DNA of 64,000 nucleotides from Hexactinellida sp. DTS-2022 (Eukaryota; Porifera; Hexactinellida), in assembly GCA_028753945.1 (NCBI GenBank), contig JAPNXP010000002.1:9858001-9922000 (forward strand). The letters run 5' to 3'. The translations under genes were made by a program, and so were the position numbers. The notes beneath the pieces are model-generated. The model did no database searches and was not told where the DNA came from. It was given only the letters and a program-made list of their open reading frames with translations. Each line of letters opens with the position of its first letter. Position 1 is the stretch's first letter. Positions 25,271 through 37,747 of this stretch are shown here, piece after piece.

Positions 25271-26544
25271 GTGTGCTAAGACAAGCAATACACTAAGTGA
25301 ACACTCTGCTCCTCCGCCTGGACGGTAGTGCCTGTTGATGTGTGGCTCAATATTAAATAAATGAAACAAATTTTAGTTAAACCAAAGTGACTGAGGCAAA
25401 CAATTTACTATGTGGACAGTCTGCTCCTCTGCCTGGAAGGTACTGCCTGTTTATGTGTGACTCTATATTAAATATATAATCAAATTTATGTTAAACCAAA
25501 GTGTGCTAGGACAAGCAATGCACTAAGTGAACACTCTGCTCCTCTGCCTGGACGGTAGTGCCTGTTGATGTGTGGCAATATATTAAATAGAAAAAACAAA
25601 TTGAAGTTAAACCAAAGTGTGCTAAGACAAGCAATACACTAAGTGAACACTCTGCTCCTCCGCCTGGACGGTAGTTCCTGTTGATGTGTGGCTCAATATT
25701 AAATAAATAAACCAAATTTTAGTTAAACCAAAGTGACTAAGGCAAACAATTTACTATGTGAACAGTCTGCTCTTCTGACTGGAAGGTACTGCCTGTTTAT
25801 GTGTGACTCTATATTAAATAATAATCAAATTTAAGTTAAACCAAAGTGTTCTTCGGAAAAGCAATACACTAAGTGAACACTCTGCTCCTCTGCCTGGACG
25901 GTAGTGCCTGTTGATGTGTGGCTCTATATTAAATAGAAAAAACAAATTGAAGTTAAACCAAAGTGTGCTAAGACAAGCAATACACTAAGTGAACACTCTG
26001 CTCCTCCGCCTGGACGGTAGTGCCTGTTGATGTGTTGCTCAATATTAAATTAATATAGTAGATTTTAGTTTTACCAAAGTGTGCTAAGACAAGCAATACA
26101 CCAAGTGAACACTCTGCTCAACCGCCTGGACGGTAGTGCCTGTTGATGTGTGGCTCAATATTAAAAAATAAAAACAAATTTTAGTTAAACCAAAGTGACT
26201 AAGGCAAACAATTTACTATGTGGACAGTCTACTCCTCTGCCTGGACGGTAGTTCCTGTTGATGTGTGGTTCAATATTAAATAAATGAAACAAATTTAAGT
26301 TAAAACAAAGTGTGCTAAGACAAGCAATACACTAAGTGAACACTCTGTTCCTCCGCCTGGACGGTAGTTCCTGTTGATGTGTGGCTCAATATTAAATAAA
26401 TAAACCAAATTTTAGTTAAACCAAAGTGACTAAGGCAAACAATTTACTATGTGGACAGTCTGCTCTTCTGCCTGGAAGGTACTGCCTGTTTATGTGTGAC
26501 TCTATATTAAATATATAATCAAATTTAAGTTAAACCAAAGTGTG

Positions 26545-28140
26545 CTAGGACAAGCAATGCACTAAGTGAACACTCTGCTCCTCTGCTTGGACGGTAGTGC
26601 CTGTTGATGTGTGGCAATATATTAAATAGAAAAAACAAATTGAAGTTAAACCAAAGTGTGCTAAGACAAGCAATACACTAAGTGAACACTCTGCTCCTCC
26701 GCCTGGACGGTAGTGCCTGTTGATGTGTGGCTCAATATTAAATAAATAAACCAAATTTTAGTTAAACCAAAGTGACTAAGGCAAACAATTTACTATGTGG
26801 ACAGTCTGCTCTTCTGCCTGGAAGGTACTGCCTGTTTATGTGTGACTCTATATTAAATATATAATCAAATTTAAGTTAAACAAAAGTGTGCTAGGACAAG
26901 CAATACACTAAGTGAACACTCTGCTCCTCTGCCTGGACGGTAGTTCCTATTGATGTGTGGTTCAATATTAAATAAATGAAACAAATTTAAGTTAAAACAA
27001 AGTGTGCTAAGACAAGCAATACACTAAGTGAACACTCTGTTCCTCCGCCTGGACGGTAGTTCCTGTTGATGTGTGGCTCAATATTAAATAAATAAACCAA
27101 ATTTTAGTTAAACCAAAGTGACTAAGGCAAACAATTTACTATGTGGACAGTCTGCTCTTCTGCCTGGAAGGTACTGCCTGTTTATGTGTGACTCTATATT
27201 AAATATATAATCAAATTTAAGTTAAACCAAAGTGTGCTAGGACAAGCAATGCACTAAGTGAACACTCTGCTCCTCTGCTTGGACGGTAGTGCCTGTTGAT
27301 GTGTGGCAATATATTAAATAGAAAAAACAAATTGAAGTTAAACCAAAGTGTGCTAAGACAAGCAATACACTAAGTGAACACTCTGCTCCTCCGCCTGGAC
27401 GGTAGTGCCTGTTGATGTGTGGCTCAATATTAAATAAATAAACCAAATTTTAGTTAAACCAAAGTGACTAAGGCAAACAATTTACTATGTGGACAGTCTG
27501 CTCTTCTGCCTGGAAGGTACTGCCTGTTTATGTGTGACTCTATATTAAATATATAATCAAATTTAAGTTAAACAAAAGTGTGCTAGGACAAGCAATACAC
27601 TAAGTGAACACTCTGCTCCTCTGCCTGGACGGTAGTTCCTATTGATGTGTGGTTCAATATTAAATAAATGAAACAAATTTAAGTTAAAACAAAGTGTGCT
27701 AAGACAAGCAATACACTAAGTGAACACTCTGCTCCTCCGCCTGGACGGTAGTGCCTGTTGATGTGTGGCTCAATATTAAATAAATAAACCAAATTTTAGT
27801 TAAACCAAAGTGACTGAGGCAAACAATTTACTATGTGGACAGTCTGCTCCTCTGCCTGGAAGGTACTGCCTGTTTATGTGGGACTCTATATTAAATATAT
27901 AATCAAATTTAAGTTAAACCAAAGTGTGCTAGGACAAGCAATGCACTAAGTGAACACTCTGCTCCTCTGCCTGGACGGTAGTGCCTGTTGATGTGTGGCA
28001 ATATATTAAATAGAAAAAACAAATTGAAGTTAAACCAAAGTGTGCTAAGACAAGCAATACACTAAGTGAACACTCTGCTCCTCCGCCTGGACGGTAGTTC
28101 CTGTTGATGTGTGGCTCAATATTAAATAAATAAACCAAAT
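26545..28140 (+). repeat. Tandem 6-monomer higher-order repeat (692 bp)
   Basis: The diagnostic B variant aagcaatgcactaagtg recurs at 692-bp steps (starts near 26550, 27242 and 27934), six monomers each. The first two copies also share ctgcttggacgg and ggtagttcctattgatg. The same B variant is found near 25515 and 28975 outside the strict tandem, so the unit has also spread to longer distance. Confidence 0.85.
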
Positions 28141-31100
28141 TTTAGTTAAACCAAAGTGACTAAGGCAAACAATTTACTATGTGGACAGTCTGCTCTTCTG
28201 ACTGGAAGGTACTGCCTGTTTATGTGTGACTCTATATTAAATATATAATCAAATTTAAGTTAAACCAAAGTGTTCTTCGGAAAAGCAATACACTAAGTGA
28301 ACACTCTGCTCCTCTGCCTAGACGGTAGTGCCTGTTGATGTGTGGCTCTATATTAAATAGAAAAAACAAATTGAAGTTAAACCAAAGTGTGCTAAGACAA
28401 GCAATACACTAAGTGAACACTCTGCTCCTCCGCCTGGACGGTAGTGCCTGTTGATGTGTTGCTCAATATTAAATTAATATAGTAGATTTTAGTTTTACCA
28501 AAGTGTGCTAAGACAAGCAATACACCAAGTGAACACTCTGCTCAACCGCCTGGACGGTAGTGCCTGTTGATGTGTGGCTCAATATTAAATAATAAAAACA
28601 AATTTTAGTTAAACCAAAGTGACTAAGGCAAACAATTTACTATGTGGACAGTCTACTCCTCTGCCTGGACGGTAGTTCCTGTTGATGTGTGGTTCAATAT
28701 TAAATAAATGAAACAAATTTAAGTTAAAACAAAGTGTGCTAAGACAAGCAATACACTAAGTGAACACTCTGTTCCTCCGCCTGGACGGTAGTTCCTGTTG
28801 ATGTGTGGCTCAATATTAAATAAATAAACCAAATTTTAGTTAAACCAAAGTGACTAAGGCAAACAATTTACTATGTGGACAGTCTGCTCTTCTGCCTGGA
28901 AGGTACTGCCTGTTTACGTGTGACTCTATATTAAATATATAATCAAATTTAAGTTAAACCAAAGTGTGCTAGGACAAGCAATGCACTAAGTGAACACTCT
29001 GCTCCTCTGCTTGGACGGTAGTGCCTGTTGATGTGTGGCAATATATTAAATAGAAAAAACAAATTGAAGTTAAACCAAAGTGTGCTAAGACAAGCAATAC
29101 ACTAAGTGAACACTCTGCTCCTCCGCCTGGACGGTAGTGCCTGTTGATGTGTGGCTCAATATTAAATAAATAAACCAAATTTTAGTTAAACCAAAGTGAC
29201 TAAGGCAAACAATTTACTATGTGGACAGTCTGCTCTTCTGCCTGGAAGGTACTGCCTGTTTATGTGTGACTCTATATTAAATATATAATCAAATTTAAGT
29301 TAAACAAAAGTGTGCTAGGACAAGCAATACACTAAGTGAACACTCTGCTCCTCTGCCTGGACGGTAGTTCCTGTTGATGTGTGGTTCAATATTAAATAAA
29401 TGAAACAAATTTAAGTTAAAACAAAGTGTGCTAAGACAAGCAATACACTAAGTGAACACTCTGCTCCTCCGCCTGGACGGTAGTTCCTGTTGATGTGTGG
29501 CTCAATATTAAATAAATAAACCAAATTTTAGTTAAACCAAAGTGACTAAGGCAAACAATTTACTATGTGGACAGTCTGCTCTTCTGACTGGAAGGTACTG
29601 CCTGTTTATGTGTGACTCTATATTAAATATATAATCAAATTTAAGTTAAACCAAAGTGTTCTTCGGAAAAGCAATACACTAAGTGAACACTCTGCTCCTC
29701 TGCCTGGACGGTAGTGCCTGTTGATGTGTGGCAATATATTAAATAGAAAAAACAAATTGAAGTTAAACCAAAGTGTGCTAAGACAAGCAATACACTAAGT
29801 GAACACTCTGCTCCTCCGCCTGGACGGTAGTGCCTGTTGATGTGTGGCAATATATTAAATAGAAAAAACAAATTGAAGTTAAACCAAAGTGTGCTAAGAC
29901 AAGCAATACACTAAGTGAACACTCTGCTCCTCCGCCTGGACGGTAGTGCCTGTTGATGTGTGGCTCAATATTAAATAAATAAACCAAATTTTAGTTAAAC
30001 CAAAGTGACTAAGGCAAACAATTTACTATGTGGACAGTCTGCTCTTCTGCCTGGAAGGTACTGCCTGTTTATGTGTGACTCTATATTAAATATATAATCA
30101 AATTTAAGTTAAACCAAAGTGTGCTAGGACAAGCAATACACCAAGTGAACACTCTGTTCCTCCGCCTGGACGGTAGTTCCTGTTGATGTGTGGCTCAATA
30201 TTAAATAAATAAACCAAATTTTAGTTAAACCAAAGTGACTAAGGCAAACAATTTACTATGTGGACAGTCTAATCCTCCGCCTGGACGGTAGTACCAGTTG
30301 ATGTGTGGCTCAATATTGAATAAATGAAACAAATTTAAGTAAAACAAAGTGTGCTAAGACAAGCAATACACTAAGTGAACACTCTGCTCCTCCGCCTGGA
30401 CGGTAGTGCCTGTTGATGTGTGGCTCAATATTAAATAAATGAAATAAATTTAAGTTTAACCAAAGTGTGCTAAGACAAGCAATACACTAAGTGAACACTC
30501 TGCTCCTCCGCCTGGACGGTAGTGCCTGTTGATGTGTGGCTCTATATTAAATAGAAAAAACAAATTGAAGTTAAACCAAAGTGTGCTAAGACAAGCAATA
30601 CACTAAGTGAACACTCTGCTCCTCCGCCTGGACGGTAGTTCCTGTTGATGTGTGGCTCAATATTAAATAAATAAACCAAATTTTAGTTAAACCAAAGTGA
30701 CTAAGGCAAACAATTTACTATGTGGACAGTCTGCTCCTCCGCCTGGACGGTAGTACCAGTTGATGTGTGGCTCAATATTGAATAAATGAAACAAATTTAA
30801 GTAAAACAAAGTGTGCTAAGACAAGCAATACACTAAGTGAACACTCTGCTCCTCCGCCTGGACGGTAGTGCCTGTTGATGTGTGGCTCAATATTAAATAA
30901 ATGAAATAAATTTAAGTTTAACCAAAGTGTGCTAAGACAAGCAATACACTAAGTGAACACTCTGCTCCTCCGCCTGGACGGTAGTGCCTGTTGATGTGTG
31001 GCTCAATATTAAATAAATAAACCAAATTTTAGTTAAACCAAAGTGACTAAGGCAAACAATTTACTATGTGGACAGTCTGCTCTTCTGCCTGGAAGGTACT

Positions 31101-32803
31101 GCCTGTTTATGTGTGACTCTATATTAAATATATAATCAAATTTAAGTTAAACAAAAGTGTGCTAGGACAAGCAATACACTAAGTGAACACTCTGCTCCTC
31201 TGCCTGGACGGTAGTTCCTGTTGATGTGTGGTTCAATATTAAATAAATGAAACAAATTTAAGTTAAAACAAAGTGTGCTAAGACAAGCAATACACTAAGT
31301 GAACACTCTGCTCCTCCGCCTGGACGGTAGTTCTTGTTGATGTGTGGCTCAATATTAAATAAATAAACCAAATTTTAGTTAAACCAAAGTGACTAAGGCA
31401 AACAATTTACTATGTGGACAGTCTGCTCTTCTGACTGGAAGGTACTGCCTGTTTATGTGTGACTCTATATTAAATATATAATCAAATTTAAGTTAAACCA
31501 AAGTGTTCTTCGGAAAAGCAATACACTAAGTGAACACTCTGCTCCTCTGCCTGGACGGTAGTGCCTGTTGATGTGTTGCTCAATATTAAATTAATATAGT
31601 AGATTTTAGTTTTACCAAAGTGTGCTAAGACAAGCAATACACCAAGTGAACACTCTGCTCAACCGCCTGGACGGTAGTGCCTGTTGATGTGTGGCTCAAT
31701 ATTAAATAATAAAAACAAATTTTAGTTAAACCAAAGTGTGCTAAGACAAGCAATACACTAAGTGAACACTCTGCTCCTCCGCCTGGACGGTAGTGCCTGT
31801 TGATGTGTTGCTCAATATTAAATTAATATAGTAGATTTTAGTTTTACCAAAGTGTGCTAAGACAAGCAATACACCAAGTGAACACTCTGCTCTACCGCCT
31901 GGACGGTAGTGCCTGTTGATGTGTGGCTCAATATTAAATAATAAAAACAAATTTTAGTTAAACCAAAGTGACTAAGGCAAACAATTTACTATGTGGACAG
32001 TCTACTCCTCTGCCTGGACGGTAGTTCCTGTTGATGTGTGGTTCAATATTAAATAAATGAAACAAATTTAAGTTAAAACAAAGTGTGCTAAGACAAGCAA
32101 TACACTAAGTGAACACTCTGTTCCTCCGCCTGGACGGTAGTTCCTGTTGATGTGTGGCTCAATATTAAATAAATAAACCAAATTTTAGTTAAACCAAAGT
32201 GACTAAGGCAAACAATTTACTATGTGGACAGTCTGCTCTTCTGCCTGGAAGGTACTGCCTGTTTATGTGTGACTCTATATTAAATATATAATCAAATTTA
32301 AGTTAAACCAAAGTGTGCTAGGACAAGCAATACACTAAGTGAACACTCTGCTCCTCTGCCTGGACGGTAGTGCCTGTTGATGTGTGGCTCTATATTAAAT
32401 AGAAAAAACAAATTGAAGTTAAACCAAAGTGTGCTAAGACAAGCAATACACTAAGTGAACACTCTGCTCCTCCGCTTGGACGGTAGTGCCTGTTGATGTG
32501 TGGCTCTATATTAAATAGAAAAAACAAATTGAAGTTAAACCAAAGTGTGCTAAGACAAGCAATACACTAAGTGAACACTCTGCTCCTCCGCCTGGACGGT
32601 AGTTCCTGTTGATGTGTGGCTCAATATTAAATAAATAAACCAAATTTTAGTTAAACCAAAGTGACTAAGGCAAACAATTTACTATGTGGACAGTCTGCTC
32701 CTCCGCTTGGACGGTAGTACCAGTTGATGTGTGGCTCAATATTGAATAAATGAAACAAATTTAAGTAAAACAAAGTGTGCTAAGACAAGCAATACACTAA
32801 GTG

Positions 32804-35576
32804 AACACTCTGCTCCTCCGCCTGGACGGTAGTGCCTGTTGATGTGTGGCTCAATATTAAATAAATGAAATAAATTTAAGTTTAACCAAAGTGTGCTAAG
32901 ACAAGCAATACACTAAGTAAACACTCTGCTCCTCCGCCTGGACGGTAGTGCCTGTTGATGTGTGGCTCAATATTAAATAAATAAACCAAATTTTAGTTAA
33001 ACCAAAGTGACTAAGGCAAACAATTTACTATGTGGACAGTCTGCTCCTCTGCCTGGAAGGTACTGCCTGTTTATGTGTGGCAATATATTAAATATATAAT
33101 GAAATTTAAGTTAAACCAAAGTGTGCTAGGACAAGCAATACACTAAGTGAACACTCTGCTCCTCTGCCTGGACGGTAGTGCCTATTGATGTGTGGCAATA
33201 TATTAAATAGAAAAAACAAATTGAAGTTAAACCAAAGTGTGCTAAGACAAGCAATACACTAAGTGAACACTCTGCTCCTCCGCTTCGACGGTAGTGCCTG
33301 TTGATGTGTGGCTCAATATTAAAATAATATAGTAAATTTTAGTTTAATCAAAGTGTGCTAAGACAAGCAATACACTAAGTGTACACTCTGCTCCTCTACC
33401 TGGACGGTAGTGCCTGTTGATGTGTGGCTCTATATTAAATAGAAAAAACAAATTTTAGTTAAACCAAAGTGTGCTAAGACAAGCAATACACTAAGTGAAC
33501 ACTCTGCTCCTCCGCCTGGACGGTAGTGCCTGTTGATGTGTGGCTCAATATTAAATTAATATAGTAGATTTTAGTTTACCAAAGTGTGCTAAGACAAGCA
33601 ATACACCAAGTGAACACTCTGCTGAACCGCCTGGACGATAGTTCCTGTTGATGTGTGGCTCAATATTATATAAATAAAATAATTTGAAGTTAAACAAAAG
33701 TATGCTAAGACAAGCAATACACTAAGTGAACACTCTGCTCCTCCGCCTGGACGGTAGTGCCTGTTGATGTGTGGCTCGATATTAAATTAATATAGTAGAT
33801 TTTAGTTTTACCGAAGTGTGCTAAGACAAGCAATACGCCAAGTGAACACTCTGCTCAACCGCCTGGACGGTAGTGCCTGTTGAAGTAGGCTCAATATTAA
33901 ATAAATAAACCAAATTTTAGTTAAACCAAAGTGACTAAGGCAAACAATTTACTATGTGGACAGTCTGCTCCTCTGCCTGGACGGTAGTTCCTGTTGATGT
34001 GTAGTTCAATATTAAATAAATGAAACAAATTTAAGTTAAAACAAAGTGTGCTAAGACAAGCAATATACTAAGTGAACACTCTGCTCCTCCGCCTGGACGG
34101 TAGTGCCTGTTGATGTGTGGCTCAATATTAAATAAATAAACCAAATTTTAGTTAAACCAAAGTGACTAAGGCAAACAATTTACTATGTGGACACTCTGCT
34201 CCTCCGCCTGGACGGTAGTGCCTGTTGATGTGTGGCTCAATATTAAATAAATGAAATAAATTTAAGTTTAACCAAAGTGTGCTAAGACAAGCAATACACT
34301 AAGTAAACACTCTGCTCCTCCGCCTGGACGGTAGTGCCTGTTGATGTGTGGCTCAATATTAAATAAATAAACCAAATTTTAGTTAAACCAAAGTGACTAA
34401 GGCAAACAATTTACTATGTGGACAGTCTGCTCCTCTGCCTGGAAGGTACTGCCTGTTTATGTGTGGCAATATATTAAATATATAATGAAATTTAAGTTAA
34501 ACCAAAGTGTGCTAGGACAAGCAATAAACTAAGTGAACACTCTGCTCCTCTGCCTGGACGGTAGTGTCTATTGATGTGTGGCAATATATTAAATAGAAAA
34601 AACAAATTGAAGTTAAACCAAAGTGTGCTAAGACAAGCAATACACTAAGTGAACACTCTGCTCCTCCGCTTCGACGGTAGTGCCTGTTGATGTGTGGCTC
34701 AATATTAAAATAATTTAGTAAATTTTAGTTTAATCAAAGTGTGCTAAGACAAGCAATACACTAAGTGTACACTCTGCTCCTCTACCTGGACGGTAGTGCC
34801 TGTTGATGTGTGGCTCTATATTAAATAGAAAAAACAAATTTTAGTTAAACCAAAGTGTGCTAAGACAAGCAATACACTAAGTGAACACTCTGCTCCTCCG
34901 CCTGGACGGTAGTGCCTGTTGATGTGTGGCTCAATATTAAATTAATATAGTAGATTTTAGTTTACCAAAGTGTGCTAAGACAAGCAATACACCAAGTGAA
35001 CACTCTGCTGAACCGCCTGGACGATAGTTCCTGTTGATGTGTGGCTCAATATTATATAAATAAAACAATTTGAAGTTAAACAAAAGTATGCTAAGACAAG
35101 CAATACACTAAGTGAACACTCTGCTCCTCCGCCTGGACGGTAGTGCCTGTTGATGTGTGGCTCGATATTAAATTAATATAGTAGATTTTAGTTTTACCGA
35201 AGTGTGCTAAGACAAGCAATACGCCAAGTGAACACTCTGCTCAACCGCCTGGACGGTAGTGCCTGTTGAAGTAGGCTCAATATTAAATAAATAAACCAAA
35301 TTTTAGTTAAACCAAAGTGACTAAGGCAAACAATTTACTATGTGGACAGTCTGCTCCTCTGCCTGGACGGTAGTTCCTGTTGATGTGTAGTTCAATATTA
35401 AATAAATGAAACAAATTTAAGTTAAAACAAAGTGTGCTAAGACAAGCAATATACTAAGTGAACACTCTGCTCCTCCGCCTGGACGGTAGTGCCTGTTGAT
35501 GTGTGGCTCAATATTAAATAAATAAACCAAATTTTAGTTAAACCAAAGTGACTAAGGCAAACAATTTACTATGTGG
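32804..35576 (+). repeat. Tandem 12-monomer higher-order repeat (1386 bp x2)
   Basis: Rare variants repeat at 1386 bp: cgcttcgacggtag (33283 and 34669) and the shortened tgaagtaggctc (33881 and 35267). The gaaatgaaataaatttaag-type monomer and the caatacgccaag variant follow the same pattern. The copies differ by scattered single bases, for example caataaactaag near 34523. Confidence 0.85.
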
Positions 35577-37150
35577 ACAGTCTGCTCCTCTGCCTGGAAG
35601 GTACTGCCTGTTTATGTGTGACTCTATATTAAATATATAATCAAATTTAAGTTTACCAAAGTGTTCTTCGGAAAAGCAATACACTAAGTGAACACTCTGC
35701 TCCTCTGCCTGGACGGTAGTGCCTGTTAATGTGTGGCTCTGTATTAAATAGAAAAAACAAATTGAAGTTAAACCAAAGTGTGCTAAGACAAGCAATACAC
35801 TAAGTGAACACTCTGCTCCTCCGCCTGGACGGTAGTGCCTGTTGATGTGTTGCTCAATATTAAATTAATATAGTAGATTTTAGTTTTACCAAAGTGTGCT
35901 AAGACAAGTAATACACCAAGTGAACACTCTGCTCAACCGCCTGGACGGTAGTGCCTGTTGATGTGTGGCTCAATATTAAATAATAAAAACAAATTTTAGT
36001 TAAACCAAAGTGACTAAGGCAAACAATTTACTATGTGGACAGTCTACTCCTCTGCCTGGACGGTAGTTCCTGTTGATGTGTGGTTCAATATTAAATAAAT
36101 GAAACAAATTTCAGTTAAAACAAAGTGTGCTAAGACAAGCAATACACTAAGTGAACACTCTGTTCCTCCGCCTGGACGGTAGTTCCTGTTGATGTGTGGC
36201 TCAATATTAAATAAATAAACCAAATTTTAGTTAAACCAAAGTGACTAAGGCAAACAATTTACTATGTGGACAGTCTGCTCCTCCGCTTGGACGGTAGTAC
36301 CAGTTGATGTGTGGCTCAATATTGAATAAATGAAACAAATTTAAGTAAAACAAAGTGTGCTAAGACAAGCAATACACTAAGTGAACACTCTGCTCCTCCG
36401 CCTGGACGGTAGTGCCTGTTGATGTGTGGCTCAATATTAAATAAATGAAACAAATTTAAGTTTAACCAAAGTGTGCTAGGACAAGCAATACACTAAGTGA
36501 ACACTCTGCTCCTCTGCCTGGACGGTAGTGCCTGTTGATGTGTGGCAATATATTAAATAGAAAAACAAATTGAAGTTAAACCAAAGTGTGCTAAGACAAG
36601 CAATACACTAAGTGAACACTCTGCTCCTCCGCTTGGACGGTAGTGCCTGTTGATGTGTGGCTCAATATTAAAATAATATAGTAAATTTTAGTTTAATCAA
36701 AGTGTGCTAAGACAAGCAATACACTAAGTGAACACTCTGCTCCTCCGCCTGGACTGTAGTTCCTGTTGATGTGTGGCTCAATATTAAATAAATAAACCAA
36801 ATTTTAGTTAAACCAAAGTGACTAAGGCAAACAATTTACTATGTGGACAGTATGCTCTTCTGCCTGGAAGGTACTGCCTGTTTATGTGTGACTCTATATT
36901 AAATATATAATCAAATTTAAGTTAAACCAAAGTGTGCTAGGACAAGCAATACACTAAGTGAACACTCTGCTCCTCTGCCTGGACGGTAGTGCCTGTTGAT
37001 GTGTGGCTCTATATTAAATAGAAAAACCAAATTTTAGTTAAACCAAAGTGACTAAGGCAAACAATTTACTATGTGGACAGTCTGCTCTTCTGACTGGAAG
37101 GTACTGCCTGTTTATGTGTGACTCTATATCTATATTATTAAATCTCGATT

Positions 37151-37175
37151 GTTGTGTGTGTGTGTGTTTGTTTGT
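37151..37175 (+). repeat. TG microsatellite inside Helitron-like element
   Basis: A (TG)n tract grading into tttgtttg lies 22 bases inside the left end. Such simple-repeat stretches near a terminus are common in short non-autonomous elements; it carries no other information. Confidence 0.8.
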
Positions 37176-37257
37176 CCGGATTGTATTAAAGTGACGGGGG
37201 GATAGAAACCGCATTAATATATGAGATATTCACCTACTTTCAAATGTTATATAATGT

Positions 37258-37590
37258 AAACAAGTATGCTGAACACGAATTTCGCATTTATAAATTTATA
37301 ATATGAATATTTGTTGTTGTTGTTTACACAAAATAGGTAAACAAATTAATGAAATTCAAAATCAACCTAGAAGTTTGCTTCCAACGGGTATTATAGGTTA
37401 ACAAGTATGCTGAACACGAATTTCGCATTTACAAATTTATAATATGAATATTTGTTGTTGTTGTTTACAAAAATAGGAAAACAAATTGATTAAATTAAAA
37501 ATCAACCTAGAAGTTAGCTTTCACCGGGTATTATAGGTAAACAAGTATGCTGATCACGAATTTCGCGTTTATAAATTTAGAATATGAAAA
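37258..37590 (+). repeat. 140-bp tandem repeat within Helitron-like element
   Basis: The sequence starting caagtatgctgaacacgaat recurs at 37261, 37402 and 37542 (spacing 141 and 140 bp), so 2.3 copies are present. Each full copy carries aatttcgcattta, a (gtt)n run leading into gtttac, and ccgggtattatagg or a close variant. It is unrelated to the 115-bp satellite and belongs to the mobile element. Confidence 0.88.
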
Positions 37591-37674
37591 ACAAGTTAAA
37601 AAATGGAAATCTTATATAGGGATCTATATAACGTCCCTTTCTACCATTTTCCATGGCAGAAGGGTGAGGAGTAA

Positions 37675-37747
37675 GGCCGCATAGCGGCCGTTAACTTGAG
37701 GTGCGTAGCACCGATCTGTCGCAAAGCGACCGAGACCGAAGGGCTCG
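37675..37747 (+). repeat. Four consecutive hairpins at the element's right end
   Basis: Four GC-rich inverted repeats follow one another. GGCCGC-ata-GCGGCC lies at 37675-37689, GGTGC-gta-GCACC at 37700-37712 and GTCGC-aaa-GCGAC at 37718-37730. The fourth, at 37731-37747, pairs CGAG with CTCG around an A/G mismatch, a CC/GG pair and a gaa loop. The tip loops are three bases and all end in A. Helitron 3' ends usually carry one hairpin just inside the terminus; the fourth here ends flush with the insertion boundary. They stand out in an AT-rich background. Confidence 0.8.

Larger units (their letters stand above)
14931..37128 (+). repeat. Satellite domain 2, left part
   Basis: About 192 monomers with a composition distinct from domain 1. 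The type D gtgataagac monomer is gone. New types appear: type I (gtaccagttgatg followed by aatattgaataaatgaaac), and a B variant carrying gtgttcttcggaaaagc. Monomers with taatatagtagattttag now pair with gctcaaccgcc. Nested HORs of 6, 7, 9 and 12 monomers are described separately. No genes are supported. Confidence 0.96.
37129..37747 (+). mobile_element. Helitron-like non-autonomous element
   Basis: A 619-bp insert splits a B-type monomer exactly between gtgactctata and ttaaatatataatc, an A^T target with no target-site duplication. The left end reads TCTATATTATTAAATCTCG, and a 5' TC is canonical for Helitrons. The right end is GC-rich with stacked hairpins, also typical of Helitron 3' ends, but the last bases are GGGCTCG rather than the usual CTRR, so this is an atypical or diverged end. 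The start can slide a few bases because the satellite itself contains ctatat. Uninterrupted monomers nearby, for example at 38673/38674, give the empty site. No Rep/helicase coding is present, so mobility would depend on another copy. Confidence 0.7.
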
